Positions 1 to 6,066 of a stretch of 12,167 nucleotides of DNA are shown in pieces (the stretch's first letter is position 1; each line of letters opens with the position of its first letter). The translations under genes were made by a program, and so were the position numbers. The stretch is from JBIOWF01 sp044868295. Its GTDB lineage: Bacteria; Actinomycetota; Actinomycetes; Streptosporangiales; Streptosporangiaceae. The notes beneath the pieces were generated by a model, which ran no database searches, had not been told where the DNA came from, and saw only the letters and a list, made by a program, of their open reading frames with translations. The DNA is taken from NCBI GenBank assembly GCA_044868295.1, contig JBIOWF010000264.1, positions 1-12,167 of the forward strand. Reading direction: 5' to 3'.

Positions 1-347
1 ACGAGCACGGCGAGCACCTCCTCAGCCGAGACGAAGCGGACATCAGACCCCGGCCACCCACACGACCGAGAGTCTTCAACTGGTACGCGACTTCATCACC
101 GGCGAATGGCCCCAAGGGCCCGCCCACTAAGCTCACCTGAAACGGCTACCCCAACAGTATCCGAACGCACAAGCGAACGCAAGCACTCCTAGTGATGGGC
201 CGGATGCTCTGGGTGGTGATGTTCGCCTGGGCGAAGACCTACCTACAAGTGATCCACGTGTATAGGCCATGATCGCTTGAGTTGGCTGGATGGGTGCCGC
301 GTCGATGCTGTGAAGATAGGCGGAGGACCCTCGAGGGGGCCCTAGTC
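1..347. other. Lower-GC stretch with no supportable gene
   Basis: I see no convincing gene here. The base composition is visibly less GC-rich than the rest of the window. Two short plus-strand frames run in from the left edge. One ends at a TAA at 128-130 (tail reads LQLVRDFITGEWPQGPAH) and the other at a TGA at 138-140 (begins EHGEHLLSRDEADI). GC-rich third positions seem to move from the second frame to the first about halfway, as would happen in a frameshifted remnant of an upstream gene. A 26-codon open stretch at 192-272 is not recognisable. A short inverted repeat, TTCGCC-TG-GGCGAA, lies at 222-235. The region could be a decayed gene or mobile-element scar, or plain intergenic DNA downstream of secA2. 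Confidence 0.4.
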
Positions 348-3089
348 TCAGCGTTTGCGCCGCTTATGGCCCTTTAGGGCCCCGGCTACGCGCTTGAGGA
401 TGCGATCCCACTCGGAGCCGAAGGGGTTGTCCTGGACGAGATAGGTCCAGGTGGCGGTGGGGCGTTTGAGGCCTTGGCCGGCGAGATCCGCGAAGAGGTC
501 GAAGGTCTCGAAGGTCTCTTTGGACCGGCGCTCGACCTCCTCCAGGAGCCGACGGAACGCGGGGACCGCCTCACGGTTGAACTCGTCGAGTGGATTGAGC
601 CGCCCGAGCGCCCTCAGGTGGATGCCCTCTCTGAGATCGGCCAGGTAGCCCAGGTGTTCCGTCCAGCATTCGTCGAGGTGGAACAGGACGATCTGCCGGG
701 CGGCCCGCGCGACCAGGGCGTCGTTCGTGACGAGGGCGGCCCGCGCGACCAGGGCGTCGTTCGTGACGAGGGGGTCTCGGGTGACCAGGGCGTCCTCCGT
801 GACCAGGGGGTCCCCCGCGACGTCGCGGTCATTCCTCTGGTCCATGTCCGCATGTGGGCCGGTGACTTCCCGTTGAGCCGCGGTCAGCCCCAAATCTGTG
901 CCCGGTCCCAGGCCTGTGCCCCAGTTCGCGCTCGGGTCCCAGTTCGCGCTCGGGTCCGGGTTCGTGGTTGCGGCGCGGGTGGCGGCGACCTCGCGGAGCT
1001 CCCGGTAGCGGTCGGGGCAGGCCGCTTCCAGCGCCTCGGCGGCGGCGTCGCCGTGCAGGATCTTGTCGCGATGCTCGAGGATCTGGGCCCGCTGCCGCTC
1101 CAGCAGTCGTGTGTAGCGCCAGGTGTTTCGGTGGATCTCCAGGTTGACGCCCTCGGCGACGCGCTGCGCGTGGCCCACGAGCTGGACGGCGCGCGGATGC
1201 CGTACCACGCCGTCGGGGTCGGGGTCGGGCAGCGCGTCGTCGGGTGCGTATGCGGTGAGCAACTCGTCCTCGCCGCTCACGAAGAACACGGAGCCGCCGG
1301 GATCTCCCTGCCTCCCGGCCCGCCCGCGCAACTGGTCGTCGAGCCTGCTGCTGTCGTGCCGTCCGGTCCCGATCACGAATAGCCCGCCGAGCGCGGCCAC
1401 GTCCTGCTCGTCCGTGTCCACAGTGCTCTCGCCTGTGCCCGCCGTGCCCTCGTCTGTGTTCACGTCCTGCTCGTCCGTGTCCACAGTGCTCTCGCCTGTG
1501 TCCGCGATCTGCTCGTCCGTGCCCGCCGTGCTCGCTTCCATGTCGCGTGGCTTCGGGTCATCAGTGCCGTAGGGGATGTCGCTGGGCTCGGTTAAGTCCG
1601 CTGCGGCAGATGGGTTTCCATGGCTGTCGCCGTATGCCACGGGGTGGCCGCCGAGGCGGATGTCGGTGCCGCGTCCGGCCATCTGGGTGGAGACGGTGAT
1701 CGCGCCGCGGGCCCCGGCGCGGGCGATGATGGCGGCTTCCTCGGCGTCGTTCTTGGCATTGAGCACGACCGGCGAGAGACCTCGGTCACGCAGCGCCAGG
1801 TCAAGATGTTCGGACTCGGCGACGTCCAGCGTGCCGACGAGGACGGGGCGGCCGGTGGCGTGCTGGGCGACGATCTCCTCCACGAGCGCACGCTCCTTCG
1901 CCTCCGCGGTCGCGAAGATCCGGTCGGGCTCGTCGATCCTGACGCAGGGCTTGTTCGGCGGGATCACCGCGACCTTCAGGTCGTAGAACTCGCGAAGCCG
2001 GTCACCGACGGCGACCGCGGTGCCCGTCATGCCGCATATCTCGGGATAGCGTCGGAGCAGGCCCTGGATCGTGATGGAGTCGAGGATCTCGCCGGTCTTC
2101 GAGGCGGGCAGCTTCTCTTTGGCCTCCACTGCCGCCTGCAGGCCGTCGGGCCAGCGCTGCAACAGGGCGATCCGGCCGCGCGAGGGGTTGATCAGATGGA
2201 CCCTGCCGTCCCTGACGATGTAGTCGACGTCCCGCGTCAGCAGCGCGTGGGCGTGCAGGGCGAGGTTGACCTCGGTGACCGTGCCGGGATGGTCGTAGAG
2301 ATCGATGCCGAGGGCTTTTTCGACGGTGTCGGTGCCCTTGGCGGTCAGGAAGACGTTGCGGCCCTCCTCGTCGAGCTCGTAGTGATAGCCCTTGGACAGG
2401 CGCCGGACAAGCGTTGAGATCTCGGGCACCGCCGTACCGGGATCGGCGGCACCGGCCAGCACCAAGGGCACCCGTGCCTCGTCCACCAGCACCGAATCGG
2501 CCTCGTCGACCAGTGCCACCTGCGGCGCCGGTACGACCAGCTCGGCCGCGTCCGTGCGGAGCCGGTCTCGTAGCACGTCGAAGCCGAGCTCGCTCACCGC
2601 CGCGTACGTGACATTGGTCGAATAGGCCTCGCGCCGTTCGGCGGCCGTCGACGTCTCGCCGATCCAGCCGACCGTGACGCCGAGCGCCTCGTACAGCGGA
2701 CCCATCCATTCGGCGTCACGCCTGGCCAGATAGTCGTTCACCGAGACGACATGGACGCGCTTGCCCTGGAGGGCGAACCCGGCGGCCGTGAGAGCCCCGG
2801 TGAGCGTCTTCCCCTCGCCGGTGGCCATCTCGACGACATGGCCGCTCAGCATGGCGAGCATCCCCACGAGCTGCACGTCGAACGGCCGTTGCCCCAGCGT
2901 GCGCCGGGCCGCCTCCCGGACCACGGCGCAGAACTCGGCGTCGCCGACAGAGGTCACACGGAGTTCGGCGCGCCCGCGTGCCTCGCTCTCCAGCTCTCCG
3001 GCCTCGGCGACGATTCGCTGGAACCGCGCGAGATCGACGCTCCCCGGCTTCTCCAGGAAACGCCTGATCAACTGAGCTATCGAGGCCAC
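348..3089 (-). CDS. secA2: Accessory preprotein translocase ATPase SecA2
   Basis: This is a SecA-family motor ATPase, which drives export of a subset of proteins through the SecYEG channel at the inner face of the membrane. Visible motifs are the Q-motif region RPFDVQ (residues 69-74), Walker A GEGKT (91-95), the DEAD box in VALVDEADSVLVDEAR (about 191-206), GMTGTA (353-358), MAGRGTDIRLGG (470-481) and DDQLRGRAGRQGD (584-596). The C-terminus keeps the helical-scaffold part (RQIVLFHLDECWTEHL) and ends in a basic tail KGHKRRKR. The zinc-binding C-terminal motif of housekeeping SecA1 is absent, which together with the STQMAGRGTDIRLGG wording points to actinobacterial SecA2. Family members are usually about 760-780 residues; this one has 913 because of two low-complexity insertions (about 482-564 and 700-797). 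The start is GTG at 3087-3089 with GGAG five bases upstream. No SecY2 or accessory export partner lies nearby. Confidence 0.9.
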   Translation of the reverse strand: MASIAQLIRRFLEKPGSVDLARFQRIVAEAGELESEARGRAELRVTSVGDAEFCAVVREAARRTLGQRPFDVQLVGMLAMLSGHVVEMATGEGKTLTGALTAAGFALQGKRVHVVSVNDYLARRDAEWMGPLYEALGVTVGWIGETSTAAERREAYSTNVTYAAVSELGFDVLRDRLRTDAAELVVPAPQVALVDEADSVLVDEARVPLVLAGAADPGTAVPEISTLVRRLSKGYHYELDEEGRNVFLTAKGTDTVEKALGIDLYDHPGTVTEVNLALHAHALLTRDVDYIVRDGRVHLINPSRGRIALLQRWPDGLQAAVEAKEKLPASKTGEILDSITIQGLLRRYPEICGMTGTAVAVGDRLREFYDLKVAVIPPNKPCVRIDEPDRIFATAEAKERALVEEIVAQHATGRPVLVGTLDVAESEHLDLALRDRGLSPVVLNAKNDAEEAAIIARAGARGAITVSTQMAGRGTDIRLGGHPVAYGDSHGNPSAAADLTEPSDIPYGTDDPKPRDMEASTAGTDEQIADTGESTVDTDEQDVNTDEGTAGTGESTVDTDEQDVAALGGLFVIGTGRHDSSRLDDQLRGRAGRQGDPGGSVFFVSGEDELLTAYAPDDALPDPDPDGVVRHPRAVQLVGHAQRVAEGVNLEIHRNTWRYTRLLERQRAQILEHRDKILHGDAAAEALEAACPDRYRELREVAATRAATTNPDPSANWDPSANWGTGLGPGTDLGLTAAQREVTGPHADMDQRNDRDVAGDPLVTEDALVTRDPLVTNDALVARAALVTNDALVARAARQIVLFHLDECWTEHLGYLADLREGIHLRALGRLNPLDEFNREAVPAFRRLLEEVERRSKETFETFDLFADLAGQGLKRPTATWTYLVQDNPFGSEWDRILKRVAGALKGHKRRKR
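705..812 (-). repeat. Six 18-bp in-frame repeats inside secA2
   Basis: Six hexapeptide units occupy residues 760-795: DPLVTE, DALVTR, DPLVTN, DALVAR, AALVTN, DALVAR. At the DNA level the last units form a higher-order 36-bp repeat with two identical copies (698-733 and 734-769). The array abuts the native VARAARQIVLFHLDE helix, so the unit looks copied from the gene's own DALVARAAR segment. Confidence 0.92.
921..956 (-). repeat. Two perfect 18-bp tandem repeats inside secA2
   Basis: Two identical 18-bp units (921-938 and 939-956) encode DPSANW twice at residues 712-723. They lie in the same expanded, poorly conserved segment before the C-terminal helical scaffold as the hexapeptide array. 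Confidence 0.9.
1398..1500 (-). repeat. 63-bp-period in-frame repeat inside secA2
   Basis: Two identical 40-bp copies lie at 1398-1437 and 1461-1500, giving a period of 63 bp (21 codons). They encode STVDTDEQDV twice, separated by NTDEGTAGTGE. Partial further copies extend to about 1545. The encoded stretch is Thr/Asp/Glu-rich. It sits between the conserved MAGRGTDIRLGG and LGGLFVIGTGRH motifs of the second nucleotide-binding fold, where family members have only a short loop. Confidence 0.93.
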
Positions 3090-3151
3090 GTCCGCTCCAA
3101 CGAGTCATCTGCCGGACTGGTTCCATCTGTTTCCAGCTGTCCGGTTCCCGC

Positions 3152-3183
3152 TGCCGATCAGGAGAGATGCCGATCAAGAGAGG
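3152..3183. repeat. 16-bp tandem duplication in the secA2/VOC intergenic region
   Basis: TGCCGATCAGGAGAGA (3152-3167) is followed directly by TGCCGATCAAGAGAGG (3168-3183), with 14 of 16 positions identical. A second small tandem pair, AGCTGACATG / AGCTGACAGG, lies at 3219-3238. Both fall between the divergent secA2 and VOC starts, so they could bear on either promoter or could simply be slippage products. Confidence 0.75.
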
Positions 3184-3251
3184 CGGGATCCAATCATCCC
3201 ATCAAGGAGCTTCGACATAGCTGACATGAGCTGACAGGTTAGGGGAGCAGG

Positions 3252-3620
3252 ATGAGGCGCATGACGACGATCGCAAAGCTCATAGCTCTGAGCATCGACT
3301 GCGCCGAGCCGAACAAGCTCGCCGAGTTCTACTCGAAGATCACCGGCTTCGAGGTTCTGTGCGCCGAGGGAGAGTACGCCGGGGTCGGTGACGGCACCAG
3401 CAGCATCTACTTCCAGCGGGTACCCGAGCGCAGGGCTCCCAGCTGGCCCGGGCCCGACAAGCAGTTCCATCTGGACTTCCGCGTGCCCGACGTGGCGCAA
3501 GCCGTACAGGAATATCTGGAGCTCGGCGCGAGCAAGCCCGAGTTCCAGCCCGGGGACGGCTGGGTCGTCCTCGCCGACCCCGAGGGCAACCTGTTCTGCG
3601 TCTGCCCGGAAAGGTCCTGA
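3252..3620 (+). CDS. VOC superfamily (glyoxalase-like) small protein
   Basis: This 122-residue protein is a single vicinal-oxygen-chelate domain built from two beta-alpha-beta-beta-beta modules. The first module opens with ALSIDCAEPNKLAEFY and GFEVL. The second opens with KQFHLDFRVPDVAQAVQEYLELGA and closes with VVLADPEGNLFCVC. The His in FHLDF and the Glu in DPEGN fall where metal ligands sit in catalytic VOC proteins. Such stand-alone domains include lyases, dioxygenase-like enzymes and drug-binding proteins, and nothing here identifies a substrate. The start at 3252 has GGGGAG (3242-3247) four bases upstream. An alternative ATG at 3261 would remove three residues and matches the usual N-terminus (TTIAKLIALSID) slightly better. 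It is divergent from secA2, with no evident functional link. Confidence 0.85.
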   Translation: MRRMTTIAKLIALSIDCAEPNKLAEFYSKITGFEVLCAEGEYAGVGDGTSSIYFQRVPERRAPSWPGPDKQFHLDFRVPDVAQAVQEYLELGASKPEFQPGDGWVVLADPEGNLFCVCPERS

Positions 3621-3834
3621 TCCGGTACGGCTCCCGCGCTCCGGTCTCTGATGCTCGGTCTCGTGCTCGGCTGTCCGGTTCTCGGCTCTTTGCTGCGGGA
3701 ACGGGCCCCGGGAGCGCGATCGAGCATTTGGGGGGATTGCCATGGATTGACGGACCGGATGACTGGGGTGGTGTGGTTTGTCCCTAAGCTGACCTTGTGA
3801 TGACCCGAGGGGAACTCTTTGCCGGTCGGCGCCC
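3621..3834. other. Intergenic region upstream of the transporter
   Basis: I see no gene here. A 49-codon open stretch at 3651-3800 has no ribosome binding site and no codon bias. GAGGGGA at 3807-3813 would fit a start near 3819 better than the transporter ATG at 3835, but the 3819 frame does not encode the transporter. A lone TTGACG (3747-3752) has no good -10 partner. No clear terminator follows the VOC gene. Confidence 0.4.
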
Positions 3835-4686
3835 ATGATTTGGCTGGGTGTGTCGATCGCCCTGGTCGGAGCGCTGGGATACGCGCTGGGGGCCGCTTTA
3901 CAGCAGTTCGAGGCCGTCAGCGAGGGGGCCACGCTCAAGCTGGTCAAACGGCCGCGCTGGTGGATCGGCGGAGTCATCGGGTTCACCGGAGCCTGCCTGC
4001 ACGCGGTCGCGCTGAGCGTCGCTCCGCTCGTCGTGGTGCAGCCGGTGAGCGTGGCCACGCTGGTCTTCGCCGTACCCCTCGCGGCCATGCTGCACGGCAG
4101 GCGGCCGCATCGCGCTGAGATCATCGGGTCGATCGCGGTGGCGGCCGGGCTGCTGGGACTGATGTTGCTGGTGCCGGCCCACAACGTGACGCCGTCGCTG
4201 TCCACTCGGGCGGCTCTCGGGCTGATCAGCTGTGTGGGCCTGGTCGTCGCGGTGTGCTTCTTGATCGCCCGCTGGCAGAAGGGGCCGCTGAAAGCCCTCT
4301 TCATGGCCATCGGTGCGGGTTCCGTGACGGCCACGGTGTCCACATTCGTGAGGGTCGTCGGGGGCGGACTCGGCGGCGATTTCGTCCGGCTGCTCCACTG
4401 GTTCACCGTGGCCATTCCCGTGCTGCTGGTCTGTGCCGTGGTGCTGCTGCAGAAGTCGTACGCGGTCGGCTATTTCGGCATCGCCTACGCGGGAGTGCAG
4501 GTCGTCGACCCGATCACCTCGGTGCTGGCGGGAGCCGTACTGCTCGGGGAGCCGCTTCCGTCGGGGGCGGGCAACGTGATTCCCGCCCTGCTGGCGGCCG
4601 CCGTACTGATCGCCGGGACCATAACGCTGGGCCGCCTGACCCCCGATCATTCGCATCCGGCACCGGCTCCCGTCACGGTCAGCTGA
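3835..4686 (+). CDS. DMT-superfamily (EamA/NIPA-like) membrane transporter
   Basis: This 283-residue protein is almost entirely hydrophobic, with roughly nine to ten transmembrane helices. The first is at about residues 2-22, followed by segments near 42-62, 66-86, 96-114, 126-145, 155-177, 187-205, 209-235 and 247-266. The arrangement WWIGGVIGFTGACLHAVAL followed by SVAPLVVVQPVSVATLVFAV resembles the drug/metabolite transporter fold and in particular the NIPA-type magnesium-transporter-like branch, with the conserved QP pair in the third helix. The repeat-like second half carries VQVVDPITSVLAGAVLLGEPLP, the usual E-containing end of a DMT domain. Substrate is unknown. The ATG at 3835 is chosen because the first helix begins immediately and no earlier start fits the frame, although the ribosome binding site is poor. 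The 3' end overlaps the convergent monooxygenase gene by 8 bp. Confidence 0.82.
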   Translation: MIWLGVSIALVGALGYALGAALQQFEAVSEGATLKLVKRPRWWIGGVIGFTGACLHAVALSVAPLVVVQPVSVATLVFAVPLAAMLHGRRPHRAEIIGSIAVAAGLLGLMLLVPAHNVTPSLSTRAALGLISCVGLVVAVCFLIARWQKGPLKALFMAIGAGSVTATVSTFVRVVGGGLGGDFVRLLHWFTVAIPVLLVCAVVLLQKSYAVGYFGIAYAGVQVVDPITSVLAGAVLLGEPLPSGAGNVIPALLAAAVLIAGTITLGRLTPDHSHPAPAPVTVS

Positions 4687-5983
4687 CCGGCGGCTCCCAG
4701 TCGAAGACGGCGTCCATCTGGCGGACGGCGGCGGCCGGGCCGAGCTTCCCGGCGAGCGAGATCAGGCCGTTCCTGGCGGCGACGGCCGGCGGGTTCGTCC
4801 ACTGGGTGAGCTGTCCGATGGTCGCGGAACGGCGAACGATCCGCGTCGTCCTGGGCAACCTGGCCGCGGAGTATGCGGCGAGGCCGTCCGTAAGGGCCTT
4901 CCGTCCGACAGCGCCTTCTTCCGCGTAATGAGGCTGGGCGGTGCGCCACGTGTGGTGGGCCAGCACCACGGCGTCTTCGATCGCCTGGCAGGCTCCCTGG
5001 CCGAGGTTCGGCGTCATCGGATGGGCCGCGTCGCCGAGCAGTGCGATCCGGCCCCGGTGGAACGCGGGCAACGGCGTGCGGAGGCTGTGGATGTCGTGCC
5101 GGAGCACGGTTCCCGCGCCGGTGAGCAGCCGGGGGATCGGATCGTGCCAGTGCCCGAACAGCCGGACCAGCTCGGCCCGCTCGTCATCCGCGGTCTGTCC
5201 GGGGGGCACGGTCGCGGTCGCGTAGCAGTACACGAGGTCGTCGGCCAGTGGCATCACGCCGAAGATCAGGCCACGTCCCCATGACTCCGAAGCACCCACT
5301 CCGCATGACTCCGAAGCACCCACTCCGCATGACTCCGACGTGCTCACTCCGGTTCCCCATGACTCCGACGCGCTCACTCCGCATGACTCCGACGTGCTCA
5401 CTCCGGTTCCCCATGATTCTGAAGCGCCCACGCCGTTTCCCGGCACGACGAGCCGCCAGCTTGTCACGCCCGCGTAGGCGGGCTGGGGGTGGCCGGGGAA
5501 GAGGGCGGTCCTGACCCGTGACCGGATGCCGTCCGCGGCGACGACGAGGTCGGCCTCCGTCGTTCCCGTGTTCGTGGTCACCCGGCCGGTGTCCGGGTCG
5601 GCCGACTCGACGGTCGTGCCGAGGCGGAGCGCGCCGGGCGAGAGCCGGGCCGAGAGGAGGTCGACGAGCGTGGTACGCAGGAGCAGGACGACCGGGTCGC
5701 CGTAGCGTGCCGTGGCCAGCTCCGCGCTTGTCCGGGAGAGCCAGCGGCCGTCGGCCCGGCGGATGCCCGCCTCGCCCTGTATCGCGGAGAGTTTCCGCAC
5801 CTGGTCGCCGACGCCGATGGTGTCGAGCGCCTTGAGCGCGTTGGGGGCGATGGCCAATCCTGAGCCGACCGGTTCGAGGGACGGGGCCTGCTCGAAAACG
5901 GTCACCGTCCAGCCCTTCTGTTCGAGGGCGACGGCCGCTGTCAGCCCGCCGATTCCCGCCCCGACCACCACCGCGTGCGCCAT
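4679..5983 (-). CDS. FAD-dependent monooxygenase (aromatic hydroxylase type)
   Basis: This is a class A flavoprotein monooxygenase of the p-hydroxybenzoate hydroxylase / salicylate hydroxylase type, expected to insert one oxygen into an organic substrate using NAD(P)H and FAD. The three fingerprints are present: the dinucleotide fold VVGAGIGGLTAAVAL with VFEQ (residues 6-32), the DG motif LVVAADGIRSRV (146-157), and the GD motif GRIALLGDAAHPMTPNLGQG (311-330) followed by ACQAIEDA. The length of 434 is slightly above the usual 380-410 because of a 54-codon repeat array (about residues 182-235) just before the native ESWGRGLIFGVMPLAD. The ATG at 5981-5983 has GGAGGGG five or so bases upstream. 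It is divergent from a TetR gene with shared operators, so induction by a small ligand is likely. The substrate could be an antibiotic or an aromatic catabolite; the sequence does not decide. Confidence 0.9.
   Translation of the reverse strand: MAHAVVVGAGIGGLTAAVALEQKGWTVTVFEQAPSLEPVGSGLAIAPNALKALDTIGVGDQVRKLSAIQGEAGIRRADGRWLSRTSAELATARYGDPVVLLLRTTLVDLLSARLSPGALRLGTTVESADPDTGRVTTNTGTTEADLVVAADGIRSRVRTALFPGHPQPAYAGVTSWRLVVPGNGVGASESWGTGVSTSESCGVSASESWGTGVSTSESCGVGASESCGVGASESWGRGLIFGVMPLADDLVYCYATATVPPGQTADDERAELVRLFGHWHDPIPRLLTGAGTVLRHDIHSLRTPLPAFHRGRIALLGDAAHPMTPNLGQGACQAIEDAVVLAHHTWRTAQPHYAEEGAVGRKALTDGLAAYSAARLPRTTRIVRRSATIGQLTQWTNPPAVAARNGLISLAGKLGPAAAVRQMDAVFDWEPPVS
5280..5441 (-). repeat. 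Six-unit 24/30-bp in-frame repeat inside the monooxygenase gene
   Basis: Six head-to-tail units each begin CATGACTCCGA (or CATGATTCTGA) on the plus strand: 5280-5303, 5304-5327, 5328-5357, 5358-5381, 5382-5411 and 5412-5441. Units are 24 or 30 bp, so they add 8 or 10 codons and never break the frame. The first two are identical, and the third and fifth are identical 30-bp copies. The encoded units are variants of GVxASESWG and GTGVSTSESCG. They copy the native ESWGRG segment, which relatives carry once. Confidence 0.95.
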
Positions 5984-5998
5984 GACGCCCCTCCGCTC

Positions 5999-6012
5999 AC
6001 TACATCTGTAGT
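5999..6012. promoter_or_regulatory. Operator copy 1, monooxygenase-proximal
   Basis: ACTACATCTGTAGT is a near-perfect palindrome of the form ACTACA-N2-TGTAGT. It lies 15 bases before the monooxygenase start, where a bound TetR dimer would block transcription or its early elongation. It is spaced 23 bp from the next copy, about two helical turns. Confidence 0.85.
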
Positions 6013-6021
6013 CCGGACGCT

Positions 6022-6035
6022 ACTACACCTGTAGT
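6022..6035. promoter_or_regulatory. Operator copy 2, central
   Basis: ACTACACCTGTAGT is the second copy of the palindrome. It is the exact reverse complement of copy 3. Together they form a perfect 16-bp inverted repeat (6021-6036 and 6043-6058) around a 6-base centre (6037-6042). Confidence 0.85.
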
Positions 6036-6043
6036 GGGTTGTC

Positions 6044-6057
6044 ACTACAGGTGTAGT
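6044..6057. promoter_or_regulatory. Operator copy 3, tetR-proximal
   Basis: ACTACAGGTGTAGT ends eight bases before the GTG start of tetR and overlaps its likely -10 element, TAGTAT (6054-6059). Binding here should directly repress tetR, which implies autoregulation. Spacing to copy 2 is 22 bp. Confidence 0.85.
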
Positions 6058-6066
6058 ATCGAGCGG
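6054..6066 (+). promoter_or_regulatory. Putative -10 element and leaderless start of tetR
   Basis: TAGTAT (6054-6059) is six bases from the GTG at 6066, the distance at which transcription normally begins. An in-frame TAG at 6054-6056 excludes any upstream start, and there is no Shine-Dalgarno sequence before 6066. Together these suggest that the transcript begins at or next to the start codon. No good -35 element is visible. This is inferred from spacing only. Confidence 0.5.

Noticed and set aside
328..337. CCCTCGAGGG palindrome after the secA2 stop as a terminator
   Set aside because: The stem would be only three base pairs around a four-base loop and there is no T-run on the minus strand.
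474..1382. 302-codon open frame on the plus strand opposite secA2
   Set aside because: It is the antisense shadow of secA2, created by high GC and the repeat arrays; it has no conserved motifs, while the minus frame has all SecA motifs.
3651..3800. 49-codon small protein beginning with a hydrophobic stretch
   Set aside because: It has no ribosome binding site, no GC-rich third-position bias and no recognisable motif.
5280..5441. CRISPR-like regularly spaced repeat
   Set aside because: Units are directly contiguous with no spacers, stay in frame and encode variants of a native protein motif; no cas genes are present.
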